Below, one piece after another: positions 44,951 to 53,155 of a stretch of 64,000 nucleotides of DNA. The position numbers and the translations under genes are program-made. Origin of the DNA: Brevundimonas vesicularis (GTDB lineage Bacteria; Pseudomonadota; Alphaproteobacteria; Caulobacterales; Caulobacteraceae); NCBI RefSeq assembly GCF_027105095.1, contig NZ_CP114278.1, positions 1,364,001 to 1,428,000 on the forward strand, read 5' to 3'. Under the pieces are notes generated by a model. That model did no database searches. It was not told the origin of the DNA and was given only the letters and a program-made list of their open reading frames with translations. Every line of letters starts with the position of its first letter. Positions within the stretch are counted from its first letter, which is position 1.

Positions 44951-46707
44951 CTAAGCGACCTTTGCCTCGCCCACCATAACAATATGTTGGAAAAGCTTGC
45001 TGGTGCGTTCCCCGGCAGGGGCGGCCATGGCGGCGGCGATCGCGGCTTGGTTCAAGCGGTGGTGGGTCGGGGCCGTGCCGCCGCCTCCGGATTGCGGCCC
45101 AGGACCATGAGCAGGCGGGGCCGAGCCAGGGGCGCCATTATCATCCGCCTCGGCCGCGGCGATCACCCGCAGGCTGTTTATCGGTGCGGTGGGGTCGGGT
45201 CGAATGTTCGGCATTTGCGGTGCGGGGATCTTGGTCAGTGCGACCATGGCCTTCTCCGTATAATAGCGGATTTTCTTGCCATAGACGGGCGGGATGCCGA
45301 GGCGCAGGACGATCATGTCCTTTTCGGGGAGCTGCATCAGCTCTTGAGGAAGCATCAGGGGCCGGCGCTGATCGGATTCCGATACCGAGCCGCCCCCACG
45401 GCCCCACATGCCGAAGGAGCGCGATTTGGCGCGAAACGTATAAGTGCCAAGCCGCTCGGAAATATCCTTCGCATCATCGTTGGTCGCGGGGCGCATGACC
45501 ATCTGGACGCCGCAGTTGGATTCAATCTCCGTGGCGACTTTCGGCCCATAGACGTTCTCGAGCTGCGCTCCGCTCTGGATGACGGGGAGGAGGCGAATGC
45601 CATAGCCGGCGACGTAGCTGAAGCCATTGGCGATCACCGATGCGCGGCCGAGGCGCGAGAACTCGTCCAGCAAGAGCAGCAAGCGGACCTGGTGCTTGTT
45701 ACCCGAGGGCAACTCGCGGACATTGAGGTCAATGAGCTGCTGGAAAAGCAGGCCATAGATCGGTGCCACGCGATCCAGATCATCCGGCGAGACGCCGAGA
45801 TAGAGCGAGATCCGCTTGTCGCGGAACTCGCGCAGATCGAAATCGCTGACAGCCGTTGCCGCATCGACATAGGGGTTCAGCCACAGATTGATCTTGGCGG
45901 TGACGGACTGGCGGGTTGACGTGAAGGTATTGGCCGAGGCCATGATCCAATCCCGCAGCGCCGACACGCACGCACCTGATAGCGGTTTGCCCTCCCGCTC
46001 GCGCTGCGAGATGATTTTGGGAAATCGCTTCTGTGCATCGCCGGCGGCGAATTGGCGGTAGATTTCGCCGATGGTGAAGGGGAGCGCATCGTCGCCATCA
46101 TCCGCCGTGGCGGCGACATAGGCCGCGACACCGAGAAACGCCGTCCTTGCGCTTTCCGCCCAAAACGTCTCGCCCTGCAGGGGCAGGGGAAAAAGCATGA
46201 CGCTGATTTTTTGCAGCTCGTTGACGACTTCGACCTGATCGCGTCGATTGATGTAGGCGAGCGGGTTGTAGCGGCATGTGCGACCGTGGGCATCGAGCGG
46301 GTTGAACAAGAGGGTTTGCTGGCGAAGGTTCGTCATCCGAAAGCCCGCTGTCGCCGCCCAATTCTCTTGCTTCACATCGAGGACGACAACCGAATCCGGC
46401 CATTGGAGAAGGTTCGGGATCACGACGCCGACGCCCTTGCCGGCGCGGGTAGGCGCTTCGAGCAAGACATGCTCGGTTCCCCCAAAGCGCATGAACTTGC
46501 CGTTGATGCGGCCGAGGAGAATGCCGGTATCCTCCAAGAGCTTGGCTTTGCGGACCTCGCCGATCCGCGCCCAGCGGGCTTCGCCGTGGAGCTTCTGTCC
46601 CGTGAAGAGCGACGACACGATACCGATCAGGCAGACCGCGAAGGCGATGAAGAAACCGGCGAGAAACGGCTTCCACACGATCGGCAAGTGGCGCATCGAC
46701 CATAATG
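44951..46707 (-). pseudogene. traG: type IV coupling protein TraG/VirD4, 5' end removed by IS6
   Basis: About 585 residues of a conjugative coupling protein. One remaining membrane segment (FLAGFFIAFAVCLIGIVSSLF), the TraG-specific GEARWARIGEVRKAKLL, Walker A LEAPTRAGKGVG, Walker B LLLLLDEFSRLG, and a Pro/Gly-rich tail. The first 60-80 residues, including the first membrane helix, are missing. The frame runs straight into the IS6 element at 46708. No relaxase or mating-pair genes are in the window, so transfer functions here are relics. Confidence 0.88.
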
Positions 46708-47599
46708 GGCTCTGTTGCAAACTGATCCGATTTTCGGTGATCTGTCTTGCCGAGAGTGAGGGTGGCGCGATGTCAGGGTTCAAAGGGCGGCATTTTGAGG
46801 GTGAGATCGTGCTTTGGGCGGTGCGATGGTACTGCCGGTATGGCATCAGCTACCGGGATCTTGAGCAGATGATGGGCGAACGTGGCGTGAATGTTGACCA
46901 TTCCACGATCTACCGCTGGGTTCAGAGATACGCCCCGGAGATCGAGAAGCGGCTGCGCTGGCAATGGCGCCGCCCTGCCTCGACGAGTTGGCGGGTCGAT
47001 GAGACCTATATCAAGGTTCGTGGTGCCTGGACGTATCTGTATCGCGCGGTCGACAAGGACGGGAACACGATCGATTTTTATCTCTCGCCAACGCGGAATA
47101 CGAAGGCTGCGAAGCGTTTCCTGGGCAAGGCGCTGGGCGGGTTGAAGGACTGGGAGAAACCCGAGATCATCAATACCGATAAGGCGCCGACCTACACCGC
47201 CGCCATTGCTGAACTGAAAGCGGAAGGCAAATGTCCCAAGGATACCCAGCATCGCCAGGTGAAGTATCTGAACAACGTCGTTGAGGCTGACCATGGCAAG
47301 CTGAAGCAGCTGATCCGGCCGGTGCGGGGTTTCAAGACACTGAAGACGGCGTATGCGACGATCAAAGGCTTCGAGGTGATGCGGGCCCTGCGCAAGGGAC
47401 AGGCAGCTGCCTTCAATCTCACCCGCGACATTTGCGGCGAGGCGCGGCTGGTCGAGCGTGCCTTCGGCCTCGGCGCTTGCGCCCTCACCGAAGCCATTCA
47501 ACTCATCGGCAAACGGATGGAACTTGAAGCAGCCTAATGGGCACCGCTCGAACAGCCATGAGACGAACTGCGCCCGTCATCACAGTTTGCAACAGAGCC
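46708..47599 (+). mobile_element. IS6-family insertion sequence, copy 2
   Basis: 892 bp with the same 14-bp ends (46708-46721 and 47586-47599) and the same + orientation as the copy at 8897. It interrupts traG on the left and a LigD-type ligase gene on the right. No 8-bp duplication is found around it or between the outer flanks of the two copies. Confidence 0.95.
46770..47537 (+). CDS. IS6-family transposase (copy 2)
   Basis: A 255-residue product identical to that of the copy at 8959-9726, with all catalytic signatures (WRVDETYIKVRG, IINTDKAPTY, EADHGKLKQLI). The longer frame open upstream to 46278 is antisense to traG and not coding. Confidence 0.95.
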   Translation: MSGFKGRHFEGEIVLWAVRWYCRYGISYRDLEQMMGERGVNVDHSTIYRWVQRYAPEIEKRLRWQWRRPASTSWRVDETYIKVRGAWTYLYRAVDKDGNTIDFYLSPTRNTKAAKRFLGKALGGLKDWEKPEIINTDKAPTYTAAIAELKAEGKCPKDTQHRQVKYLNNVVEADHGKLKQLIRPVRGFKTLKTAYATIKGFEVMRALRKGQAAAFNLTRDICGEARLVERAFGLGACALTEAIQLIGKRMELEAA

Positions 47600-47892
47600 G
47601 GCTGGCCAGCATCATCGAGCGCGCAAAGCTCGCCATCCAGCACGCAGTCCTCGAGCATCGCGGCCGCGGCCGAGTGCAAGGGCAGCTTCTGGGTCCAGTC
47701 GTGGCCGTTGCGGGTGAACCAGGTAGCCCGTCCGGACTGGACGTTCAGCTGAAACCGGTAGCCGTCGAATTTGATCTCGTGGATCCAGCCCACGCCGCTA
47801 GGCGGCCGGGCGACAAGGGTCGGATGCGCCAGGGGGAGGAAAGTCCCGGGCATCGAGGGCGTCAGCGCTAGATCCTGATTTCTGCGAGCCAT
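47600..47892 (-). pseudogene. ATP-dependent DNA ligase (LigD-type), N-terminal fragment
   Basis: 97 codons from an ATG at 47892. LPLAHPTLVARPPSGVGWIHEIKFDGYR includes the nucleotidyl-lysine motif (EIKFDGYR), then TRNGHDWTQKLP and the glutamate motif VLDGELCALDDAGQP, after which IS6 begins. These are motifs I and III-like of the LigD ligase domain. The rest of the catalytic core and the OB-fold are lost. A non-homologous end-joining accessory gene may once have been here. Confidence 0.8.
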
Positions 47893-48165
47893 GATCCGGA
47901 CTCCAACGGAGGTCGGCCGGAATCGCTCCGCACCCATATTCACCGGACTACTGGCCATCGGTGTCGGCCGACGCGGACAATCCCCACCATCCAGTCAGAG
48001 CAGGCCATCGCTCTTTGAGCGAGGGCGGCGAAAAACCAATCCGGGAGGGCAAGGTCAAGGCTGATGGAAGGGCAGGGGACCCCTGCTGCAGCCGAAGGCG
48101 AAGCTGGGGACGCCCGAGATCACCGCGCCAGCGGTCGCCTTGAGCAAGCCCGGGCGAAGCCCATC
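47893..48165. other. gap with no supported gene
   Basis: GC-rich and without a convincing ORF or repeat. It probably contains the promoter side of the truncated ligase gene and the downstream side of the hypothetical gene at 48166. Confidence 0.4.
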
Positions 48166-48576
48166 TCAGGGGATGTCTGGGCGATCAGCAAAGAACCGGG
48201 GTAGATGCGCTACAGCGTCAGCGACCATGTCGTGCACGAGGCCGCCTTCGCCGCTGAGAATCCGCGACGCGACGTCCAACTTGCCGACGACATCGGCGAA
48301 CGATCTGGCTGAGGTCCTGGCCAGCGCCTGAGTGCAGCTGGCCTTGTCGGCGTCCAGGAAGACGAGGCGATCATCGATAAGCGTCATTTCATCGGCCGCG
48401 CCGGGGCTGATGTCGCCCGATTGAGGCGGCGGCCTCAACACCAAAACCTCCAGAGCCGACCATCGACCGGTGAGGTGCTCAATCTCGCGGTCGACGGAAA
48501 GCCATCGAGCGCAAAGGTCCGCGATCGAAGCGCCGGCGACGGCGACGTCTTGTGCTGGACCGTTTTGACCTGACAT
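48166..48576 (-). CDS. hypothetical protein
   Basis: 136 residues, mostly helical, no membrane segment or cysteine-rich motif. The central part (LSVDREIEHLTGRWSALEVLVL) has a heptad-like pattern suggesting a short coiled coil. The start at 48576 has only a weak Shine-Dalgarno (AGGACG). I do not recognise the family. Such proteins with a WLxxDREIExL pattern are common as small plasmid or prophage cargo. Confidence 0.5.
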   Translation of the reverse strand: MSGQNGPAQDVAVAGASIADLCARWLSVDREIEHLTGRWSALEVLVLRPPPQSGDISPGAADEMTLIDDRLVFLDADKASCTQALARTSARSFADVVGKLDVASRILSGEGGLVHDMVADAVAHLPRFFADRPDIP

Positions 48577-48755
48577 CTGGTGCGTCCTGACACCGCCTTG
48601 GGGAAAGGACTATCGGAACGAGATAGCGGCCGGTCCAACTATATTTGGAATATATTTGAGGCTGCCGGCCTAGAGAGGCCATCACCCTGCCCAAACGCCC
48701 ACCTTTGCGCGAAGTTGGCCTCTGTGTCAGACAGAGACACTAGGGGGAATTCTAA

Positions 48756-49508
48756 ATGCGCGACTTAGGCGGGGTTATCGCTCTTATCGGCATGGTGCTG
48801 TTCATCGTTAGCATCATAGCCCTCGTCCGGCCGATCAAAAGGATCAAGCTTGGCACCCGAAAGCGCGCCGGGCTCGCGCTGGGCGCCTCAGTGGTGCTGT
48901 TCATCGTCGGCGCCTCGATCATGCCGCCGCCAACGCCTGAAGAGAAAGCGGCCCGTGCAGTCGCCGATGCCAAACGGGCTGAGGACGAGAAAGCGCGCGA
49001 AGCCGCTGCGCCGGCCGCGACAACCCCTGGCCGCACAGAACCTACGCCCGAGGTCACGGCAGCGGTTCAATCCATGTGGACGGAGGTGACTAACCGTCTG
49101 GCATCATGCGACCAAGCCAGTGGCTATGTCGCTGAGGTCGCGGGGCGTCCGAATCCCAGCCCCTATGATCTGTGGCCGATGGTGCAACAGGCCGAACAGC
49201 TTTGCCGGGCCGCTGCATCCGAGGTCAGCCGCATCCGTGTGCCAGATGCCATCCCGCGCGCTTCCCGGCGCTCATTCGATGAGGCGTTCGACACCTGTCG
49301 CGACGCCTATTACGTCAAGAGTTCGGCCTACGGCGCTATGGGCGAGGTCCTGAATGGCGACGTGAGCCCACGGGCGGTCACAGAGGCCCGGTCCGCGTCT
49401 GAAGCAGCTCAGTCGTCGGGGCTCCGTTGCGCAGTGGGCTTCATGAAAGCCGCGACTGATCTTGGCGTTCCCGTCGAGTCCTTCATGCCCGACAACACCT
49501 CAGAGTGA
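48756..49508 (+). CDS. membrane-anchored protein, unknown function
   Basis: 250 residues. Two N-terminal membrane helices (VIALIGMVLFIVSIIALV, then LALGASVVLFIVGASIM) precede a charged coiled segment (EEKAARAVADAKRAEDEKAREAAAP) and a C-terminal helical domain of about 150 residues with three cysteines (SCDQ, LCRA, TCRDA) and RCAVGF. No named family. It is followed by two lipoprotein-like genes in the same direction (gaps 8 and 32 bp), likely one envelope-associated operon. Confidence 0.6.
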   Translation: MRDLGGVIALIGMVLFIVSIIALVRPIKRIKLGTRKRAGLALGASVVLFIVGASIMPPPTPEEKAARAVADAKRAEDEKAREAAAPAATTPGRTEPTPEVTAAVQSMWTEVTNRLASCDQASGYVAEVAGRPNPSPYDLWPMVQQAEQLCRAAASEVSRIRVPDAIPRASRRSFDEAFDTCRDAYYVKSSAYGAMGEVLNGDVSPRAVTEARSASEAAQSSGLRCAVGFMKAATDLGVPVESFMPDNTSE

Positions 49509-49516
49509 GAGCACAG

Positions 49517-49831
49517 ATGAAACGATTGGCCGTAGCGTTCACCGCCCTGACCCTCTTCGCCGGAGGGGGCGGATGCGTCTCCATGGGGACCAATTATGAT
49601 CCGGTAGCTGTGTCGCAGATCGCGCCAGGCACCCCCATGGCGGAGGTCATCGCCCTGCTGGGCGAACCGAACAGCCGGACCACCTTACCGGATGGCGCCA
49701 CCCATCTGATGTGGTTGCACTCAACTGGCACCGCATGGGGGACGGCGGAATCCCGCGCGGCCGTCCTGTCCTTCGATCGCCAAGGGAAATTCATTCAGGT
49801 GGTTACAACGAACCAGACGCGGATCAACTGA
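49517..49831 (+). CDS. small lipoprotein, BamE/SmpA-like fold
   Basis: 104 residues from the ATG at 49517; the GTG at 49505 in the same frame is less likely. Signal MKRLAVAFTALTLFAGGGG followed by Cys gives a lipobox-like end. The mature part VSQIAPGTPMAEVIALLGEPNSRTTLPDG has the xxxGxxxxxVxxxLGxP pattern of the BamE/OmlA superfamily. Outer-membrane anchoring is inferred. Function unknown. Confidence 0.6.
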   Translation: MKRLAVAFTALTLFAGGGGCVSMGTNYDPVAVSQIAPGTPMAEVIALLGEPNSRTTLPDGATHLMWLHSTGTAWGTAESRAAVLSFDRQGKFIQVVTTNQTRIN

Positions 49832-49863
49832 TCCTCGCCGAACAGGCAACCGTGAGAAAACCC

Positions 49864-50460
49864 ATGCGTCGATTTGCAGTACTCAGCGCCGTAGCCCTGC
49901 TGGGCGCCTGTGGGGACTCGGGACCGTCAAACGACGTGCCGGCCGACGTGGAGATCGTCGAACCGGACGCGGCACCCAAGTTCGGCGAGTCGGGCCCGGA
50001 GATGGCACGGCGCGAAGCAGCAGACCGCGCCGCCGGTGTGGGCTCTTATTGGGTGTCTGGCGATGTGGCTACGGAGCATTCCTCTCCCGGAGGAGCGGTA
50101 GTGAACAGGGTCTACTATCGCCAGAAACTGACTGCATATGAGCGTCGCGACGGGTGGGTCAGGACCACCCAGGACGGTTTCACGCCCCGATGGACCCGCC
50201 TGTCGCAGCTAACCGATACCCAACCACCTGAGAAGCCGGCCTACGCCGGTCCCGCCGACTATGCCGATGACCGGATCATGCCCGACGCGATCCCTAACCC
50301 CGGCGAGGACGGCCTGACCCGCGCCGACATCGACATCATCCGCAAGGGCGCAAAGATGGTACTGCAGACCCGGCCCGACTGCGCCCAAATCGAACTTGGT
50401 GACAAGAGCGTCAGCCGGGCGAACACCTATTATGTTACGCCGAGGCGCGCGGCGTCTTGA
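49864..50460 (+). CDS. lipoprotein with SH3-like domain
   Basis: 198 residues. Signal peptide with lipobox LLGAC (Cys16). Residues about 55-115 (YWVSGDVATEHSSPGGAVVN, then QKLTAYERRDGWVRT) look like a bacterial SH3 domain. The C-terminus contains TRADIDIIRKGAKMVLQTRPDCAQIELGDKSV. The last codons run into a convergent ORF, so the natural end may be altered. Third gene of the envelope cluster. Confidence 0.6.
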   Translation: MRRFAVLSAVALLGACGDSGPSNDVPADVEIVEPDAAPKFGESGPEMARREAADRAAGVGSYWVSGDVATEHSSPGGAVVNRVYYRQKLTAYERRDGWVRTTQDGFTPRWTRLSQLTDTQPPEKPAYAGPADYADDRIMPDAIPNPGEDGLTRADIDIIRKGAKMVLQTRPDCAQIELGDKSVSRANTYYVTPRRAAS

Positions 50461-50621
50461 TCGAAGCCTTCAAGCGTCGGCCACGGGCCCGAGAGGTATT
50501 CGCTGGCGAACTCGACGGGCCGCCCGCCAAGAACCCGACTGGCGTCCTGCGCGGTCGCAGCTCGCCGCGCATGGCTGTCGAAGTCGGCAAAGGTCTCTAC
50601 GACGGGGAAGGTCATGGTCAC
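50430..50621 (-). CDS. small ORF downstream of the repC C-terminal part, unknown
   Basis: 63 codons from an ATG at 50621; a GTG two codons earlier is possible. The product (MTMTFPVVETFADFDSHARR, then VLGGRPVEFASEYLSGPWPT) is protein-like and follows repC in the same direction, 54 bp after its stop. It overlaps the 3' end of the SH3 lipoprotein gene by 31 bp. No family recognised. Confidence 0.4.
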   Translation of the reverse strand: MTMTFPVVETFADFDSHARRAATAQDASRVLGGRPVEFASEYLSGPWPTLEGFDQDAARLGVT

Positions 50622-50675
50622 GCCCTCGAATACTTGGACGCCAGTGTGACGTCCGGAGGTTGAATCTTAGTGAAG

Positions 50676-50915
50676 TCAGTCCGGTGTGGATACGCGGACG
50701 AGACGTTTCCAGCTGGCCCAGAGATTGACGGTCACAAGAGGATCGTTGAGGCGCGCGACCAGGCCGAGCAGGTAGGCCCGCCGGTTGCGGACGTCCGCCG
50801 TAAACTCGGCCAAAAGCGCCGCCACAGCGAAGGCAACTCCGGCGTCGCCGGCGGAATGGCGGCGGATCTCTTCCTTCGTCAGCCCAACACGGCTCGCGGC
50901 GGACTGCCCGTAGGC
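50676..50915 (-). pseudogene. repC: candidate C-terminal part of RepC
   Basis: 79 codons ending in VRVSTPD and a TGA, with no start: AYGQSAASRVGLTKEEIRRH, VAFAVAALLAEFTADVRN, RRAYLLGLVARLND. The order (short linker, GLTxxx helix, an alternating-hydrophobic AVAALL helix, then xxYLLxLxxR) is that of the RepC C-terminal domain, in which the last block is usually GGYLRxLTxR. Placed after residue ARR of the N-terminal part at 2957 it continues in frame and would give a RepC of about 450 residues. The assignment is by pattern and by position, not by alignment. Confidence 0.55.
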
Positions 50916-51855
50916 CAAGGGCTGGTGGGGCGACGCCGTCGAGATGGCCGACCCTGCGACCGGCGAGGTCAAGCCGCGCGAACTGGGGACGCCGCGCCGG
51001 CTGCGGATCATCTATGACGCCAATCTGCGCAGCGCGCGGGCGGCCGGTCAGTGGGAGCGAGGCCAGCGGACCAAGGCCGTGCTGCCCTTCTACCTCTACC
51101 AGCTCGGCCCCAGCGAAAGGCACCGGCCCGAACACGTCGCCAAGGAGGGCGTGGTCCGCCCGGTGGACGATCCCTTCTGGACGGCCTGGTTCCCGCCGAA
51201 CGGCTGGGGCTGCAAATGCTGGCTGCGCCAGATCACCAAGGCCGAGGCGACCAGGCGCGGCGTCACGCCGCCGTTCGACGTGCCTAATCGCACCTTCAGC
51301 CGCACCCTGGACGATGGATCGACCGAGCGCGTCACGGTTCCCCAGGGCATCGACCCCGGCTGGCAGACCAACCCCGGCCTGAACCGGGCCAGAACATTGA
51401 TGACAAGTATGGCGGACCGGCTGATCGCCTCGGGCGAACCGGCCGCGCGCGCCCTGCTGACCGACTTCTGGAAAGGCTCGACGCCCGAGGCCTTCACCCA
51501 TCTGCCGACGCGCACCTTCGCCCCGGCCGCCATCGCTCCGGCCCGGCTTCAGAAGGAGCTTGGAACCGAGGCCCTGCTGGTCATGGTGTCCAGCGACACC
51601 CTGAAGACCAAGCTGGATAAGCATGGAGAGGGATCGCGGGGACTTAAGGCGGCGGACCTGGACCGGGTTCAATCGGTGCTCGACGACGGCGTGTTGGTCG
51701 AACAGGTCGATCGCCGCGCGGTCTATGTGATGGAGACGGACGGCGGTTGGTATCAGGCGGTCGTGAAGACCTCGGCGAAGGGCGAGCTGATCCTTGCGTC
51801 CTTCTATCCGATAGAACCCCGGCGTGCTGCGCGGCAGATCAGGAAGCGGGGATGA
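50914..51855 (+). pseudogene. Mu gpF-like head morphogenesis protein with nuclease-like end, 5' truncated
   Basis: The frame opens at 50914 with AKGWWGDAVEMADPATGEVK, which is internal sequence in gpF/gp30 homologues, so the first 100 or more residues are missing. The visible core has the hallmark RIIYDANLRSARAAGQWER, LGPSERHRPEHVAKEG and PPNGWGCKCWLRQI (minor-capsid motif). The C-terminal 90 residues (KLDKHGEGSRGL, VYVMETDGGWYQAVVKTSAKGELILASFYP) look like a phage Barnase/EndoU-type (PBECR) nuclease domain. Translation from the ATG at 50944 is possible but the protein would be incomplete. Confidence 0.8.
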
Positions 51856-51992
51856 TCGGGCGGAGGGTCGTCGCCCCCTCGCGGCGCGGACGCCGGTAAA
51901 CGGATGGCTCGCCCGATCTGGCGCCAATATGGGGGTTTCGGCCGGCGAAGTCACCCCTTCGCAGAAACCGCGTCAGGAGCGCCGAAACGGAC

Positions 51993-52024
51993 GGGGCCGG
52001 TCCAAGCGCGCCTGAACCGGCCCC
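51993..52024. terminator. hairpin between convergent phage gene and moron
   Basis: GGGGCCGGT (51993-52001) and ACCGGCCCC (52016-52024) form a perfect 9-bp GC-rich stem with a 14-nt loop between the gpF-like gene and the convergent gene at 52054. No U-run follows in either direction. A bidirectional terminator is the likely role. Confidence 0.5.
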
Positions 52025-52053
52025 GAGGGCGTCATTAGAGGCCTTAAACGCCC

Positions 52054-52668
52054 TTAGGCGGGATCGCGCAGGCCTTCCTCAAGATGATCTCGCATCATCT
52101 CGGGATAGTTCCAACCATCAGTGGGGAAGTCGAACTTGGCGATGCCGGCATCACGCCGAAGCTCTGCGGCGAGCATCCAGGCGTCGAGACCGAGGTTCGC
52201 GGCACCCATCGAGTATGTATAGCGCTTGTCCGCGTCGTCGAACGCCTCGGCAGCGTCGCCCCTGATGTAGCTTTTCCGCAACGACAAGACCCGTGCGAAG
52301 TCCATCAGCCGAACCTGCCAATCGGGACCAAGGCTTTCCCAGTTAACTGGCGGCCAGGCCGACAATTCGGGAACCCAAGTGACCTTTCCGTCAGGCTCGT
52401 CGTTCGCAGCTACCGCTTCCGCGCAGTTGTAGGCGAACTTTTCGAGGTGAAGGATCAAAGGGTAGGCCGCTCGGGCCTGGTTATCGCCAGCTTGTTTAGC
52501 CGCCGCCGCATCGGCTCGGGCAGCAATTTGCGCCGCGTCTGCTCGCTGACGACGAGCGATGCTATCGGCTTGCCACCACTGCAAGGCCCCGCCTATCAGG
52601 ACACCCAGCAGCCCGCTAAGTGCGGGTATAGCCGTGTTGATGACCTGAAGGTTGGTGATCGGCGGCAT
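52054..52668 (-). CDS. membrane-anchored moron gene in the prophage
   Basis: 204 residues from an ATG at 52668 with AGGA 10 nt upstream. One N-terminal membrane helix (AIPALSGLLGVLIGGALQWW), a positively charged and Ala-rich coiled coil (ADSIARRQRADAAQIAARADAAAAKQ), then a cytoplasmic domain of about 130 residues with several tryptophans. It is opposite in direction to the head/tail genes and sits between the gpF-like gene and the gpI fragment, so it is lysogenic-conversion-type cargo. Function unknown. Superinfection exclusion is possible given the membrane anchor. Confidence 0.6.
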   Translation of the reverse strand: MPPITNLQVINTAIPALSGLLGVLIGGALQWWQADSIARRQRADAAQIAARADAAAAKQAGDNQARAAYPLILHLEKFAYNCAEAVAANDEPDGKVTWVPELSAWPPVNWESLGPDWQVRLMDFARVLSLRKSYIRGDAAEAFDDADKRYTYSMGAANLGLDAWMLAAELRRDAGIAKFDFPTDGWNYPEMMRDHLEEGLRDPA

Positions 52669-52751
52669 AGCGCGGACATCCTGCAAAAATCGACGTGACC
52701 CCGAAAACCTTCGGGGTGTGGCGACGCCGTCCGCACCCCGATCATGGCGTC

Positions 52752-52920
52752 ATGAGAACGCCTTCGGCAACAGCAAACAAACAGACCGGCGCGGTGATCG
52801 CAACGCCGATCCAGACCATCGCCCTCAATGAGGCGGGGACCGCGCCCGAGTGGATCGAGCTGATCCCGGCCGGCTTCGACGTGCAGGGCCGTGACGGCCG
52901 GGCCTGGATCAACCCCGACG
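52752..52920 (+). pseudogene. Mu gpI-like protease/scaffold, N-terminal fragment
   Basis: About 56 codons. IQTIALNEAGTAPEWIELIP, then AGFDVQGRDGRAWINPD matches the start of Mu-like prophage protease I proteins (the segment before the catalytic core). After INPD the frame passes into the end of a tail gene. The protease core, the scaffold and all following head genes are missing, the mark of a large internal deletion. Confidence 0.65.
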
Positions 52921-52921
52921 T

Positions 52922-53155
52922 GACGCCGAGATCGCGGATGTGAGGTGGATGATCGATCGCCATCGCGACGAGATCGAGATGGGTCGGCCGACGACCCTGT
53001 CGGCTGAGGTCTATGCCGCGCTTCTGGACCACGTTCAGGCCCTGCGTGACGTGCCGACGCAGCCCGGCTTCCCCGAGACCATCGACTGGCCGGCAATGCC
53101 GGCGAAACCGCCCCACCAAAACGAAACCCAAACCCCTGGAGAAGACCCCCAATGA
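52922..53155 (+). pseudogene. tail-fibre-assembly-like protein, C-terminal fragment
   Basis: About 77 codons open at the deletion joint: DAEIADVRWMIDRHRDEIEMG, TTLSAEVYAALLDHVQALRD, GFPETIDWPA. This is the usual ending of tail-fibre assembly chaperones that sit just upstream of the sheath gene in P2-like tail modules. A GTG at 52940 could start a short product. The stop overlaps the sheath ATG (ATGA). Confidence 0.6.

Noticed and set aside
50470..51954. 494-codon minus-strand ORF across the gpF-like gene
   Set aside because: Mostly antisense to gpF motifs. The true minus-strand coding here is in other frames (50676-50915 and 50430-50621).
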